Shown in pieces: positions 43,632 through 52,993 of a stretch of DNA of 64,000 nt. The notes under the pieces were generated by a model. That model was not told the origin of the DNA, ran no database searches, and saw only the letters and a list, made by a program, of their open reading frames with translations. The position numbers were made by a program, and so were the translations under genes. Numbering within the stretch: position 1 is the stretch's first letter; every line of letters starts with the position of its first letter. Source of the stretch: Anaerocolumna sp. AGMB13025 (GTDB lineage: Bacteria; Bacillota; Clostridia; Lachnospirales; Lachnospiraceae); assembly GCF_029689925.1 (NCBI RefSeq), contig NZ_CP121445.1, positions 182,001-246,000 of the forward strand, given 5' to 3'.

Positions 43632-45200
43632 TTATTGCCTGAAATTACTTCGGTATTGTTCGGGTGTTACTTTCTCATAACGTTTAAAGACACGGAAAAA
43701 ATACTTAACATTATCATAGCCTACGGCTTTTGCAATGGTGTATAGTTTTTTATCCGTGTCTTTTAACAGTTGTTTTGCTTTTAAAAGTCTGACGGAATTT
43801 ACATAATTAATAAAGGTATCACCGGTTTTTTCTTTAAAAAGATGGCTTAAGTAACTGCGGTTCATATAGAGCAGGGAAGAAATAAACTCTATGGTTAAAT
43901 CCTTTTGGTAATTTCGTTCTATATAAATCTTCATTTTCTCTATGGTGTTATCCGTAGCATAAACACTTTTCTCCGCCAGAATTTTTGAGATGTTGGTAAA
44001 AAACTGGAGATAATACTCCTTAATTTCCTTCAAACTGAACATGGTATTAAGAATATTCTGAACGCTGGAGTTAATGGAATTTGGATCAACCTGGTCAAAA
44101 TATCTGGTCATAATTAATTTCGTCTGGTCAGCCAGGGCAAATAAGTAGTTTTTAGCATCATAAAGGGTGCAGGTGGGCAGTTCGGTGATATAATGGAATA
44201 AATCCTCTAAAAGGGAGGAAATCTCCTCCGTCATACCAGCTTCAATACGGAACATTAATTCCTCAGAGCGTGTCCATTCAATGGCAAGGGTTGAAGTATT
44301 CGTAATCTGGTTAAAGAAGTATGTCTTTCCCTGTTCTTTTACCTCCATATGATTTAGAGCCTTCACCGTTTCCATAAAAGCTTCGTTAAGTTCTGTCAGG
44401 GAACTATGGCTTTCACTAACGCCAAAGGAGGTTATAGTGTGACTCGCAGCAAAAAGGGAGGACAGGCTCCGAATAACCTGACTGCACAGATCCCTGGTCC
44501 CAAGAGCCGATCGCTGTGGGATAAATAATATCATAAAGCCCAGATTCTGATTATGGATATGCTGTAAATAAAGAGCCAAATCTCCAAAACCATTTTCCTT
44601 CAGGAAACTTTGGAGGGTTTCTTCTGTCAGGGGAGATTTCGAGTGGAGGGTCACTAAAACCAGATTATGGGTATCATTAATGAAATTCAGCTTCTCAGAG
44701 GTTAAGCGTAGTTCGGTGGTATGATAGCCAAGGATACTGTTTTTTAGCATGGTAATGTCATAATCATACTGGGCATTCTCCTTCTCTGCTTTATTCGAAA
44801 CCAGCTGCTTTTGCATTAGGGTGGAATCTTCAATGAGCCGGAGGGCATTTTCAACAGACTCGATTAAATCCTCCTTACGGAAAGGCTTTAAGATATAGTC
44901 CACGGCATTTGCCTTAATGGCATGTCTGGTATATTCAAAATCTTTATATCCGCTTATTACAATAATGTGCTTATCCGGATATTTCTTTGTGATTTCCGGA
45001 AGAAATTCGCCGCCGTCCATAACCGGCATATTCATATCCGTTATTATAATATCTGGATTCAGTTCTTCAATTAGCGTCAGGGCTTCCCTGCCGTTAGAGG
45101 CTTCCCCGATACAGGTTACCCGGTCTGAAATAGAGCTTAATTTTTTGATGGTTCCTTTTCGGATTAAGGATTCATCATCTACCACAATATACGTATACAT
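43632..45200 (-). CDS. YesN-type response regulator with AraC DNA-binding domain
   Basis: A 522-residue regulator. The receiver domain has the Asp pair in VVDDES, the phospho-acceptor in PDIIITDMNMPVMDG and the Lys in DYILKPFRKED. A long middle region without a named fold follows. The C-terminal AraC domain carries ITIEF-type helices (LTIEFISSLLYMNRSYLSHLFKEKTG, and KKLYTIAKAVGYDNVKYFFRVFKRYEKVTPEQYR). This build is typical of the YesN class that turns on sugar-uptake operons. The kinase gene is immediately upstream with a 2-nt gap. Confidence 0.93.
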   Translation of the reverse strand: MYTYIVVDDESLIRKGTIKKLSSISDRVTCIGEASNGREALTLIEELNPDIIITDMNMPVMDGGEFLPEITKKYPDKHIIVISGYKDFEYTRHAIKANAVDYILKPFRKEDLIESVENALRLIEDSTLMQKQLVSNKAEKENAQYDYDITMLKNSILGYHTTELRLTSEKLNFINDTHNLVLVTLHSKSPLTEETLQSFLKENGFGDLALYLQHIHNQNLGFMILFIPQRSALGTRDLCSQVIRSLSSLFAASHTITSFGVSESHSSLTELNEAFMETVKALNHMEVKEQGKTYFFNQITNTSTLAIEWTRSEELMFRIEAGMTEEISSLLEDLFHYITELPTCTLYDAKNYLFALADQTKLIMTRYFDQVDPNSINSSVQNILNTMFSLKEIKEYYLQFFTNISKILAEKSVYATDNTIEKMKIYIERNYQKDLTIEFISSLLYMNRSYLSHLFKEKTGDTFINYVNSVRLLKAKQLLKDTDKKLYTIAKAVGYDNVKYFFRVFKRYEKVTPEQYRSNFRQ

Positions 45201-45202
45201 AG

Positions 45203-46939
45203 TTAATCTCCTCCCTTTAAAAGCGGTACCTTTAAGGTTATGGTAGTACCGTAATTCTGCTGGCTTTGTATCTGCATCCCATAGCCTTCCCCATAATAAA
45301 GCTGAATTCGTGTATGGATGTTTTTTAAACCGATACTTTGCTTGTTTCTATGACCAAGTTCTGTAAAATGTGCTTTTTCAAGAAGACTTTTATTCAGTTC
45401 TTCCAGACGTTCTGGGGTCATACCGGTACCGTTGTCAAAAACCGACAGGTAAATCATATCCTGTTTTACATATCCGTTTAAGATTATGAGACTTCCCGCA
45501 CTGCAATACTTAAGACCATGATAGAAAGCATTTTCCACAATGGGTTGGAGTACTAATTTTAGTATCTTTAAGGAATACATTTCAGGCGGTATCAGTAAGC
45601 GCAGTTCAAACCGGTTATCAAAACGTATCTGTTGAATAGAACTGTAATCCTTAACATGTTTTAGCTCATCTGCTATGGTTACCAGCTCGCTGGTGGTTTT
45701 AATGCTGTAACGGAACATATCCCCAAGTGCCAGTGACATGGTGCTGATACTTTCAACCTCTTCAATTTCTGCGATACTGTTAATGGATTCTAAGGTGTTA
45801 TATAAAAAGTGGGAATTAATCTGGGCCTCTAAGGATTTCATCTGGGAATCCAGAGTAATCAGTTTATTTTCCAGTTCGTTCTTAATGTAGAGATTTAATT
45901 CTTCAATCATCCGCTGGTATTCATTATAAAGGATACCGATTTCATCGGTCCGGTTCAGATAAGGTTCCTTATCAACCGTATGATCACCACCCCGGACCGA
46001 CATCTTTTTACTTAAGTGGATAATTGGCTTAGTTAAGGAGGTGGAGAGAAAAATGGAGATAATAATAAAAACCAGTGCACAGACGATAGAAATAGCAAAT
46101 AAGGTAAGTCTGGTGGAATTAAACTCTCTGTAAAGTCCTACTGTATTAAATGCAGCCACGAAAGATAAATTATTCCAGTCCAGTTTCTTGTTATATTTAA
46201 TGGAATTCTTATAGCTAAAATCCTTTGCCAGAGTATCGATATTGCTGTATAGAATCTGATTACCCTGCTCAATGGATAATAAAGCGGTATCCGGCAGTGT
46301 GTTAACGGTAGATAAATCAAAAACCTTGGGGGAACAATCGATTAAGAGCACCCCTAAAAATTCCTTTGTATAAACATCGTATATTGCAGAGGAAAAAGAA
46401 ATAGAGGGTTTGGAGTTAATAATATATTCTTTGGAGCGTATTCCGTCAATATAGGTTTTTCCCTCTAATTTAAGGGTCTGCTTGTACCATTTGGCATTAA
46501 CCGGGTTATACCCGTACCGGATATCAATATTACCGCCATAGCCGTAGCCTAAAATTTCACCGCTGGGAGTGAAGACAAAAATACCGTTGATATAAGAGGA
46601 ATTAAAAATAAGGTTTTGGCAGATTAATTTAAGATTGTTATTGGTATTAAATACATCATAAGTGGTATAATCCCTTTTACTGCCGGTATATTTATGCAGT
46701 TCACTAACAATGGATTCTTTGCTTCCGGCATCAAAGTTAAACAGCTCAGAGATGTGCTTAATATTACTCAAGGTCGTATTGGCAGTGGACAAAGCATTTT
46801 CCACAATACTGTCTGCAACCTGGGTAGTCTGACGGTTAATCAGGTAAGTATACCGGTTATAGGTATAAATGGTCATAATTAAGATGGGCAGATTGGAAAT
46901 CAGCATAAAAATTAAAAAGAACTTTTTTCTTAAGCTCAT
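45203..46939 (-). CDS. YesM-type sensor histidine kinase
   Basis: A 578-residue kinase of the LytS/YesM class. One membrane helix lies near the start (residues about 7-27), a second at about 280-305, and between them is a large extracellular sensor domain of the dCache type. A HAMP region follows, then the His_kinase domain with LEAQINSHFLYNTLESI (phospho-acceptor His in the SHFLYN box) and an ATPase with DNGTGM and IGLKNIHTRIQLYYG. It would sense an extracellular sugar or a loaded binding protein. The ATG at 46939 (MSLRKKFF) is preceded by GGGTG from repeat family A. Confidence 0.92.
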   Translation of the reverse strand: MSLRKKFFLIFMLISNLPILIMTIYTYNRYTYLINRQTTQVADSIVENALSTANTTLSNIKHISELFNFDAGSKESIVSELHKYTGSKRDYTTYDVFNTNNNLKLICQNLIFNSSYINGIFVFTPSGEILGYGYGGNIDIRYGYNPVNAKWYKQTLKLEGKTYIDGIRSKEYIINSKPSISFSSAIYDVYTKEFLGVLLIDCSPKVFDLSTVNTLPDTALLSIEQGNQILYSNIDTLAKDFSYKNSIKYNKKLDWNNLSFVAAFNTVGLYREFNSTRLTLFAISIVCALVFIIISIFLSTSLTKPIIHLSKKMSVRGGDHTVDKEPYLNRTDEIGILYNEYQRMIEELNLYIKNELENKLITLDSQMKSLEAQINSHFLYNTLESINSIAEIEEVESISTMSLALGDMFRYSIKTTSELVTIADELKHVKDYSSIQQIRFDNRFELRLLIPPEMYSLKILKLVLQPIVENAFYHGLKYCSAGSLIILNGYVKQDMIYLSVFDNGTGMTPERLEELNKSLLEKAHFTELGHRNKQSIGLKNIHTRIQLYYGEGYGMQIQSQQNYGTTITLKVPLLKGGD

Positions 46940-46950
46940 GATGTACACCC

Positions 46951-47138
46951 ATTGCATATCCCAGGCTGGCCTGGGATACTGCCACTAATAAGAATTGTGT
47001 GAAAGATACTCAGTGTGGCAACCTTTCTCATTATAAATTTCTTTCACAACGTTTACACCCATTGCATATCCCAGGCTGGCCTGGGATACTGCCACAAATA
47101 AGAATGTGTGAAAGATACTTAGTGTGGCAACCTTTCTA
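46951..47138 (-). repeat. Repeat family A, locus 2: one full and one shortened tandem copy
   Basis: Copies start at 46951 and 47061 (period 110 bp); the second stops at about 47138. The layout equals that of locus 1 at 1051-1268: hairpin ATCCCAGG/CCTGGGAT, GCCAC/GTGGC, GTGAAAGA/TCTTTCAC. Stem bases differ from locus 1 in a compensatory way. The element ends 11 nt before the kinase start codon and supplies a GGGTG there. Confidence 0.88.
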
Positions 47139-47207
47139 AAATGTGCTGCTTGTATTATAACTTTAATGTGGAACAGAAACTTTGTCAAACATTTAATTAG
47201 AATCAAG

Positions 47208-47230
47208 TGCCAAAAAGTCAATTTTGCACA
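47208..47230 (-). promoter_or_regulatory. 23-bp motif shared with 5071-5093
   Basis: The minus strand reads TGTGCAAAATTGACT followed by TTTTGGCA, 21 of 23 identical to the site before the M13 peptidase gene. It lies between the YesM-type kinase gene and the sugar-binding protein gene, so it could serve either. Confidence 0.45.
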
Positions 47231-47306
47231 AAATATGGATTGAAATACTTTTCTAAAAATCAATTCTTAATATAGAATCATAAATCCAACAATAGTATAC
47301 TTCATG

Positions 47307-47335
47307 TTCCAACAAAAATGCACTAAAGGTATGAT
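47307..47335 (+). promoter_or_regulatory. Possible promoter of the sugar ABC operon
   Basis: A weak TTCCAA (47307-47312), a 17-bp spacer and TATGAT (47330-47335). A poor -35 would fit a promoter that needs activation by the YesN-type regulator. Confidence 0.4.
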
Positions 47336-47385
47336 ATTATCATATCAGCAACAAAAAACATTTATTAATTTGAGGAGGTTAATTT

Positions 47386-48735
47386 ATGAAACTTAAAAAA
47401 ATCCTGACACTGGCCTTAACAGGTATACTGGTAGTGTCTGCCTTAACCGGCTGTAAAAGTACGTCATCCGGCAACGGCACTGACACCGGCTCGAATACCA
47501 ATACCGGCAGTGGTGACAAAGGCGGCAGCAAAGAAAATATTACTATTACAATGATGTATTCGGGAACTACAGCAGAGAATGATTTTGAAACAGAAATTCT
47601 TCCAAAACTTGTACATGATGCATTCCCAAACATTACACTGGAAGTGACAAAGCTTCCCGATGACCAGTATTATACTTCTTTAAAAACAAAGCTGGCTTCT
47701 GGAGAATGCCCTGATCTTATCCTGGTTCAGCCTAAGTATGCAGGAGCAAATTCGGTAATCGGTCTTGCAAAAGCAGGATATTTAGAGCCCTTAACGGACC
47801 TTAAAGTAATGGATAAAGTAGGGGAGGCAGGGTTAGAGTCCTTTAAATATAACAATGAAGTATATGGTATACCCGGTGGGGTTACTATGCTTGGTACTTA
47901 TTATAATAAGGATATGTTTGATGCCAACGGATTATCCGTACCGACAAACTGGGAGGAATTCTTAAAGGCATGTGAAACCTTAAAGAATGCCGGTATCCAG
48001 CCGATTGTAATGGGTGACAAAGACATGTATGTTATGCAGTTTGGTCTATACCAGCTGGCGGCAAATAAAGTATATCCTAATAATCCCTCCTATGACGACC
48101 AGTTAAGGACCGGAGAGACGAAATTTACCGATAAGGGAATCTGGGATACGGTACTTGAGATGTATAAGACTTTATATGATAAAGGTTATATTGCTTCGAA
48201 TTCCCTTGGACTTGGTGCGCAGCAGGCAATCCAGAAGTTTGTAGACGGAGAAGCTGCAATGACCTTTGACGGTTCCTTTAATGCAACAGCGATTCAGGCA
48301 AAAGGTGCAGTTGATTTTGAAAGAGGATACTTCCCGTTACCAGGTAATGCGGTAGGTGAACAAACCTACGCTTCCATGGCTATGGGTGCTGGACCTGCGG
48401 TGTATTCCGGTTCCAAATATAAAGAGGAATGTAAAAAAATCCTGGATTTATGGTTTGACGGAGAATCTGATATTTATAAAGCTTATGCAGATTCCGGTAA
48501 GGTAATCGTTACTTATGGATATGGTTCTGATAAAGTAAATCCACTGTTTAAAAACTTCCTGGATTTATATAATGACGGAAAATCCTTCTATTGGTGCAAT
48601 CAGGGCTGGCCTTCCGGTACGGAAACTGAAATGGAAACCTTATTCAGTGAAAGCATCGGAGGACAGGGTACTACAGTAGAGGACATTGTAAAAGGTATGC
48701 AGACAAAATTTGAAGAACTGAATGCCGAAAAATAA
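47386..48735 (+). CDS. Sugar ABC transporter substrate-binding lipoprotein
   Basis: A 449-residue extracellular binding protein. The signal peptide ends in a lipobox LTGC with the lipid-modified Cys23, followed by a Gly/Ser/Thr-rich linker. The mature part shows family-1 extracellular-binding features (PGGVTMLGTYYNKDMFDANGL, VPTNWEEFLKACETLKNAGI). A strong GGAGG precedes the ATG. It is the first gene of a three-gene importer; the ATPase is missing and would be a shared MsmK-type protein encoded elsewhere. The substrate is probably an oligosaccharide hydrolysed by the nearby glycosidase. Confidence 0.93.
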   Translation: MKLKKILTLALTGILVVSALTGCKSTSSGNGTDTGSNTNTGSGDKGGSKENITITMMYSGTTAENDFETEILPKLVHDAFPNITLEVTKLPDDQYYTSLKTKLASGECPDLILVQPKYAGANSVIGLAKAGYLEPLTDLKVMDKVGEAGLESFKYNNEVYGIPGGVTMLGTYYNKDMFDANGLSVPTNWEEFLKACETLKNAGIQPIVMGDKDMYVMQFGLYQLAANKVYPNNPSYDDQLRTGETKFTDKGIWDTVLEMYKTLYDKGYIASNSLGLGAQQAIQKFVDGEAAMTFDGSFNATAIQAKGAVDFERGYFPLPGNAVGEQTYASMAMGAGPAVYSGSKYKEECKKILDLWFDGESDIYKAYADSGKVIVTYGYGSDKVNPLFKNFLDLYNDGKSFYWCNQGWPSGTETEMETLFSESIGGQGTTVEDIVKGMQTKFEELNAEK

Positions 48736-48813
48736 ACAGGGTATGCTGCAAAATAACTGGAAGCCTTATATAGACAGTTATTTTGCAGCCTCCCGTTCCA
48801 TTAAGGAGGAGCT

Positions 48814-49722
48814 ATGAAAAAAAAGAAAAAATCATCCGGTATTCTTTCGTTAGTTTTTCCAAGGAGGATGTATCTATTCGTATTACCGGCCTTGATACTG
48901 TTCTTAATTTTTTGGGTAATACCGGTATTTCAATTGTTCTATTACAGCATCACGAATTTCAACGGAATTGACCATAATTATGATTTTGTAGGATTTAAGA
49001 ATTATTTGACTTTATTGAAAGAGGGTACACTAATTAACTCTATCAAGAATACGTTAGTTTATGCAATTACCATTGTTATTGGCAGTAATCTTCTTGGTCT
49101 GGTTATGGCACTGTTACTTAACCTTAAGTTACGGGGAAAAGGATTTTTCCGTACCGCGGCTTATATACCGGCATTATTCAGTGCGATCGTAGTAGGGTTT
49201 ATCTGGTCTTATGTATATATGCCGGATTCGGGCATGATTGCTTCTATTATGAATTTAATCGGGTTGGACGGTTCTTCTTTTAACATACTGGGTAATTATA
49301 AAACAGCACTTTTTGGTATATCGACCGTTGATATCTGGAAAGGCTTTGGTACCACTATGATTATATATCTTGCAGGTCTTCAGACCGTAGACGACAGTTT
49401 GATCGAGGCAGGAAAGATAGACGGCTGTACGGAGTGGCAGCTTATTAGAAAGATTAAAATACCTCTTATTTCAGCGACTATAACCATTAACATGATATTA
49501 AATGTAATTGCCGGCCTGAAAGCTTTTGACTATTCCTTTATTATGACTAATGGGGGACCCGGTAAATCTACAAACACGTTGATGTTTACCATATATAAAA
49601 TCGCCTTTACCGACCAGATGATGGGTAAGGCAAGTGCGTTCTCCGTAGTATCTTTTATCGTTATAATAGCAATTACCATATTTATGCTTGTGTTTTTAAA
49701 TAAGAAAGAGGTGGAATTATAA
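48814..49722 (+). CDS. Sugar ABC transporter permease, MalF/UgpA type
   Basis: A 302-residue permease with six membrane segments. The cytoplasmic EAA loop reads LIEAGKIDGCTEWQLIRKIKIPL, which docks the ATPase. AAGGAGGAG stands before the ATG. It follows the binding protein by 79 nt and overlaps the next permease gene in a TAATG arrangement at 49722. The N-terminal polylysine (KKKKKS) is cytoplasmic. Confidence 0.94.
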   Translation: MKKKKKSSGILSLVFPRRMYLFVLPALILFLIFWVIPVFQLFYYSITNFNGIDHNYDFVGFKNYLTLLKEGTLINSIKNTLVYAITIVIGSNLLGLVMALLLNLKLRGKGFFRTAAYIPALFSAIVVGFIWSYVYMPDSGMIASIMNLIGLDGSSFNILGNYKTALFGISTVDIWKGFGTTMIIYLAGLQTVDDSLIEAGKIDGCTEWQLIRKIKIPLISATITINMILNVIAGLKAFDYSFIMTNGGPGKSTNTLMFTIYKIAFTDQMMGKASAFSVVSFIVIIAITIFMLVFLNKKEVEL

Positions 49723-50588
49723 TGGCTAAAAAGAATTCATATAAAGAAAAAGAAAAGACCGAAAAGTTTTCCCTTTCTATATTTCTTATATACATTTTAC
49801 TGATCCTCTTTTGCATCGTGATTATTTCACCACTATTAATCGTATTCTCCAGTTCCCTGCGTGAACCGGGCAATATGCAGTCACCACTAAATCTGTTTTC
49901 TCAATTTTCCCTGGATAGTTATATAAAAGCGTTTCAAAAAATGAATTATCCAAAGCAGTTATTAAACAGTATTATGACCACCGGTGGTTCTGTCCTGATT
50001 ATTGTATTAATATCTTCTATGGCAGCATATCCTATTGCAAGGATTAAAGCCAGACTTAGTAAAGGATTGTACTATTTCTTCATCGCGGGTTTGGTAATTC
50101 CTGCCCAGATGGTAATTGTGCCAATTGCCCAAATGTTTGGAAACTTAAATATTCCGAACAACAGATTTACCCCCATGATTATGTTTATTACTTGCAGCCT
50201 TCCTTTTTCAACCTTTTTATTTACGGGATTTTTAAAGGGAGTCCCGGTAGAGGTGGAGGAATCCGCGTACTTAGATGGTACTAATCTTTGGCAGCGGTAT
50301 AAAAGTATTGTGTTCCCCTTGTTAAAACCGGCAACGGTTTCCGTAGTCATTACCCAGTCCTTGTGGATTTGGAATGATTATTTCTTTCCTATGGTTTTCA
50401 TCTCAAAATCTGCCCAGTATTCCCTGCCGGTTGGTATGATACAGTTTTTAGGGGACAGGGAAAATCCGGCCCAATGGAATATTTTATTTGCAGCCTGTGT
50501 CTTAAGTGCACTTCCTTTGATTATTATGTTTACGGTTTTGCAAAAGCAATTTATTAATGGTATCGCTGCCGGAGCGGTAAAAGGATAA
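49722..50588 (+). CDS. Sugar ABC transporter permease, MalG/UgpE type
   Basis: A 288-residue permease with six membrane segments and the EAA loop VEVEESAYLDGTNLWQRYKSIVFPLLKPA. It is translationally coupled to the preceding permease by a one-base TAATG overlap. It ends the importer operon, and no ATPase gene follows. Together with the binding protein, kinase, regulator and glycosidase, it makes a complete local carbohydrate-use island apart from the ATPase. Confidence 0.94.
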   Translation: MAKKNSYKEKEKTEKFSLSIFLIYILLILFCIVIISPLLIVFSSSLREPGNMQSPLNLFSQFSLDSYIKAFQKMNYPKQLLNSIMTTGGSVLIIVLISSMAAYPIARIKARLSKGLYYFFIAGLVIPAQMVIVPIAQMFGNLNIPNNRFTPMIMFITCSLPFSTFLFTGFLKGVPVEVEESAYLDGTNLWQRYKSIVFPLLKPATVSVVITQSLWIWNDYFFPMVFISKSAQYSLPVGMIQFLGDRENPAQWNILFAACVLSALPLIIMFTVLQKQFINGIAAGAVKG

Positions 50589-50657
50589 GTTTAAAATAGA
50601 TGGAATTTTTTGAATTTACAGAAAAATTTCTATAATTATATTATTTTAAGAAAATAA

Positions 50658-50686
50658 TTGACGAAACCAATTTACCGTGTTATAAT
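50658..50686 (+). promoter_or_regulatory. Strong promoter of the DEAD-box helicase gene
   Basis: TTGACG (50658-50663), a 17-bp spacer and a perfect TATAAT (50681-50686). The predicted 5' leader is about 330 nt, unusually long. Confidence 0.75.
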
Positions 50687-50767
50687 ACGGTTGGTATATT
50701 TATCTGGATTAAGCATCTGGAGCATAGGAATAGTTTAAGAATAGTATAGTTCATACATTATATATTT

Positions 50768-50803
50768 AAGCTCTCTGTCCAAAAAAGGCCAAGAGCTTTT
50801 TTT
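50768..50803 (+). terminator. Leader terminator/attenuator before the DEAD-box gene
   Basis: AAGCTCT (50768-50774) pairs with AGAGCTT (50792-50798), followed by TTTTT. It is inside the leader, about 75 nt after the predicted start of transcription, so it must be read through for the helicase to be made. It could instead terminate an upstream transcript from the sugar operon. Confidence 0.75.
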
Positions 50804-50976
50804 ATGCAATAGGAGTTTTCCTATTCATATAAAACACTCTGTTATGGATGCACATGCTGCACTGGGAAGATTTTTAAGAAATCATAACTGCCGGTGCTTG
50901 AGTCTACAAAGACTCTTTTGTTACGGGTAAACATATTAGGGGAGGATTAAAAATCTTGGACTTAATCCTCCGTAAC
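50804..50976 (+). ncRNA. Structured leader with diverged element B plus hairpin
   Basis: In order: a hairpin ATAGGA/TCCTAT, then GGATGCACATG, then GAGTCT/AGACTC ending in TTTTGTT, the same order as in the exporter element at 22566-22820. Next comes a stem GGAGGATTAA/TTAATCCTCC (50941-50950 with 50962-50971), with an outer pairing GTTACG/CGTAAC. It ends about 50 nt before the helicase start. It is probably a regulatory RNA of unknown class. Confidence 0.6.
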
Positions 50977-51025
50977 CAGGATAAAATAAGAAAGAGCTTT
51001 TAGAAAGAAAGGAACCGAAATAAGA

Positions 51026-52618
51026 ATGCAGACAACGAAATTTGAGGAATTAGGAATTAGTGAACCGATATTAAAGGCAATCGTTGAAATGGGATTTGAA
51101 GAAGCATCTCCGATACAGGCCAATGCGATTCCCATTATGTTATCCGGTAAGGATATTGTGGGGCAGGCTCAGACAGGAACCGGTAAAACCGCTGCTTTTG
51201 GAATTCCCCTGTTACAGGCAATTGATCCTAAAAATAGACATTTACAGGCTGTCGTATTAAGTCCCACCAGAGAATTAGCCATTCAGATCGCTGATGAAAT
51301 CAGAAAATTAGCTACCTTCCTTCACGGCATAAAAGTACTTCCAATCTACGGCGGACAGGAAATCTCCAAGCAGATTCGTTCCTTAAAAGCCGGTACCCAA
51401 ATCGTAATTGGAACCCCCGGTCGTGTTATGGACCATATGAGAAGAAAGACTGTTAAATTTGATGAAGTAAAGCTGATTGTACTGGATGAAGCCGATGAGA
51501 TGTTAAATATGGGTTTTCGTGAAGATATTGAAACCATATTAAAGGATGTACCGGAAGAAAGACAGACTGTATTATTTTCCGCTACTATGCCAAAGCCCAT
51601 TATGGATATTGCAAGAACCTACCAAAAGAATGCGGAAATTATTAAGGTGGTTAAGAAAGAATTAACCGTACCTAAGATTGAGCAGTATTATTATGAAGTA
51701 AAGCCAAAGAATAAAGAAGAAGTTTTATGCCGTCTAATCGATATGTATGACCCGAAGCTTTCCCTGGTGTTTTGTAATACGAAGAAACAGGTGGATGAGC
51801 TGGTATCTGTGCTTCAGGGCAGAGGATATTTTGCAGAGGGACTTCACGGTGATTTAAAGCAGCAGCAACGTGACCGTGTCATGAACAGTTTCCGTAACGG
51901 CAAAACAGAAATTTTAGTAGCTACGGATGTTGCCGCAAGAGGTATTGACGTAGACGATGTGGAAGCAGTTTTTAACTATGATGTTCCCCAGGATGATGAA
52001 TATTATGTTCACCGTATCGGCCGTACCGGACGTGCAGGTCGTACCGGAAGGGCTTTTACCTTGGTAGTAGGCAAGGAAGTATATAAATTAAAGGATATCC
52101 AGAGATATTGCAAGACTAAGATTATTGCTCAGCCCATTCCTTCTATTAATGATGTGACGGCTGTTAAGGCTGAGAAGATTTTAGACCGTGTCAATAACAT
52201 TATCGTTTCGGAAGATTTAGCAAAGATGGTAGAAATTATTGAATCCCGTGTGAATGTGGAAGATTACACCTCCCTTGATATTGCGGCAGCCTTCCTTAAG
52301 ATGACCATGGGTGAAGACAACGAGCAGATTGAAGAAAAAGCAAGTTATGAGGATTACGGCGATACCGGAGCAGAAGCTGGTATGGTCAGACTCTTTATTA
52401 ATATAGGCAAAAAGCAGAACACCAGACCGGGAGATATTTTAGGTGCTATTGCCGGTGAAACCGGAATGCCCGGCAAATTAATCGGTTCTATTGATATGTA
52501 TGACAAATATACCTTTGTAGAAGTGCCAAGAGAGTATGCATCTGACGTGATTCAGGTTATGAAGGACGCTAAGATCAAAGGAAAGAGCATTAATATTGAA
52601 CCGGCTAACAGGAAGTAA
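51026..52618 (+). CDS. DEAD-box RNA helicase, CshA/DeaD type
   Basis: A 530-residue ATP-dependent RNA helicase. The full motif set is present: Q motif (FEEASPIQANAIP), AQTGTGKTAAF, PTRELAIQ, DEADEMLNMGF, SATMP, FCNTKKQVDEL, ATDVAARGIDV and HRIGRTGRAGRTG. The C-terminal 75 residues (VRLFINIGKKQNTRPGDILGAIAGETG...VPREYASDVIQVM) are a DbpA-type RNA-binding domain, found in DeaD/CshA proteins that act in ribosome assembly and cold adaptation. GAAAGGAAC precedes the ATG. The long leader with an attenuator suggests that expression responds to temperature or ribosome state. Confidence 0.95.
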   Translation: MQTTKFEELGISEPILKAIVEMGFEEASPIQANAIPIMLSGKDIVGQAQTGTGKTAAFGIPLLQAIDPKNRHLQAVVLSPTRELAIQIADEIRKLATFLHGIKVLPIYGGQEISKQIRSLKAGTQIVIGTPGRVMDHMRRKTVKFDEVKLIVLDEADEMLNMGFREDIETILKDVPEERQTVLFSATMPKPIMDIARTYQKNAEIIKVVKKELTVPKIEQYYYEVKPKNKEEVLCRLIDMYDPKLSLVFCNTKKQVDELVSVLQGRGYFAEGLHGDLKQQQRDRVMNSFRNGKTEILVATDVAARGIDVDDVEAVFNYDVPQDDEYYVHRIGRTGRAGRTGRAFTLVVGKEVYKLKDIQRYCKTKIIAQPIPSINDVTAVKAEKILDRVNNIIVSEDLAKMVEIIESRVNVEDYTSLDIAAAFLKMTMGEDNEQIEEKASYEDYGDTGAEAGMVRLFINIGKKQNTRPGDILGAIAGETGMPGKLIGSIDMYDKYTFVEVPREYASDVIQVMKDAKIKGKSINIEPANRK

Positions 52619-52700
52619 CAGATACAGTAGAGAAAGATAGTATCTAGATATATTTATATAGAAAAAACAAACTGGAAATATTAATATAGAAAAAAGAAAA

Positions 52701-52811
52701 TAGAAATATTTGTATAGTAATGGAATTTAGAACTATCTGTATAGTAATAGTATATAGAACTATCTGTATGTTAATAGTAGTAAATAGAAATATCTGTATA
52801 CTATTACTATA
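52701..52811. repeat. AT-rich imperfect tandem repeats of about 27-30 bp
   Basis: Three to four copies of a unit AGAACTATCTGTATAGTAAT with variable AT-rich ends lie after the helicase stop. The region 52619-52890 has no gene. Confidence 0.5.
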
Positions 52812-52890
52812 TAAAATAGTTGAATAGAAAAAAATAGTTATAAAGAAAGTTGTATAGATATAGTTGTCTTGACACTTTCGGATTATATAA

Positions 52891-52955
52891 AGACCGCTGC
52901 AAATTCGAATTAATTACTTTAAAGTAATTATTAAAATTTGCAGCGGTCTATTTTT
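52891..52955. terminator. Strong bidirectional terminator
   Basis: A perfect 15-bp stem, 52891-52905 with 52935-52949 (AGACCGCTGCAAATT), encloses a second perfect palindrome TAATTACTTT/AAAGTAATTA. TTTTT follows on the plus strand. It ends the helicase transcript and possibly the convergent rpiR transcript. Confidence 0.88.
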
Positions 52956-52993
52956 CGTTAGGAAAGTTCATCCTGCAAGCGCTGTTTTTTCAA

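Noticed and set aside
46985..47263. 92-codon minus-strand ORF over repeat family A
   Set aside because: It spans the tandem repeat and the motif at 47208; start context is absent.
50687..50767. Leader peptide in the DEAD-box leader before its terminator
   Set aside because: Only a TTG-started 15-codon frame without a ribosome-binding site is available.
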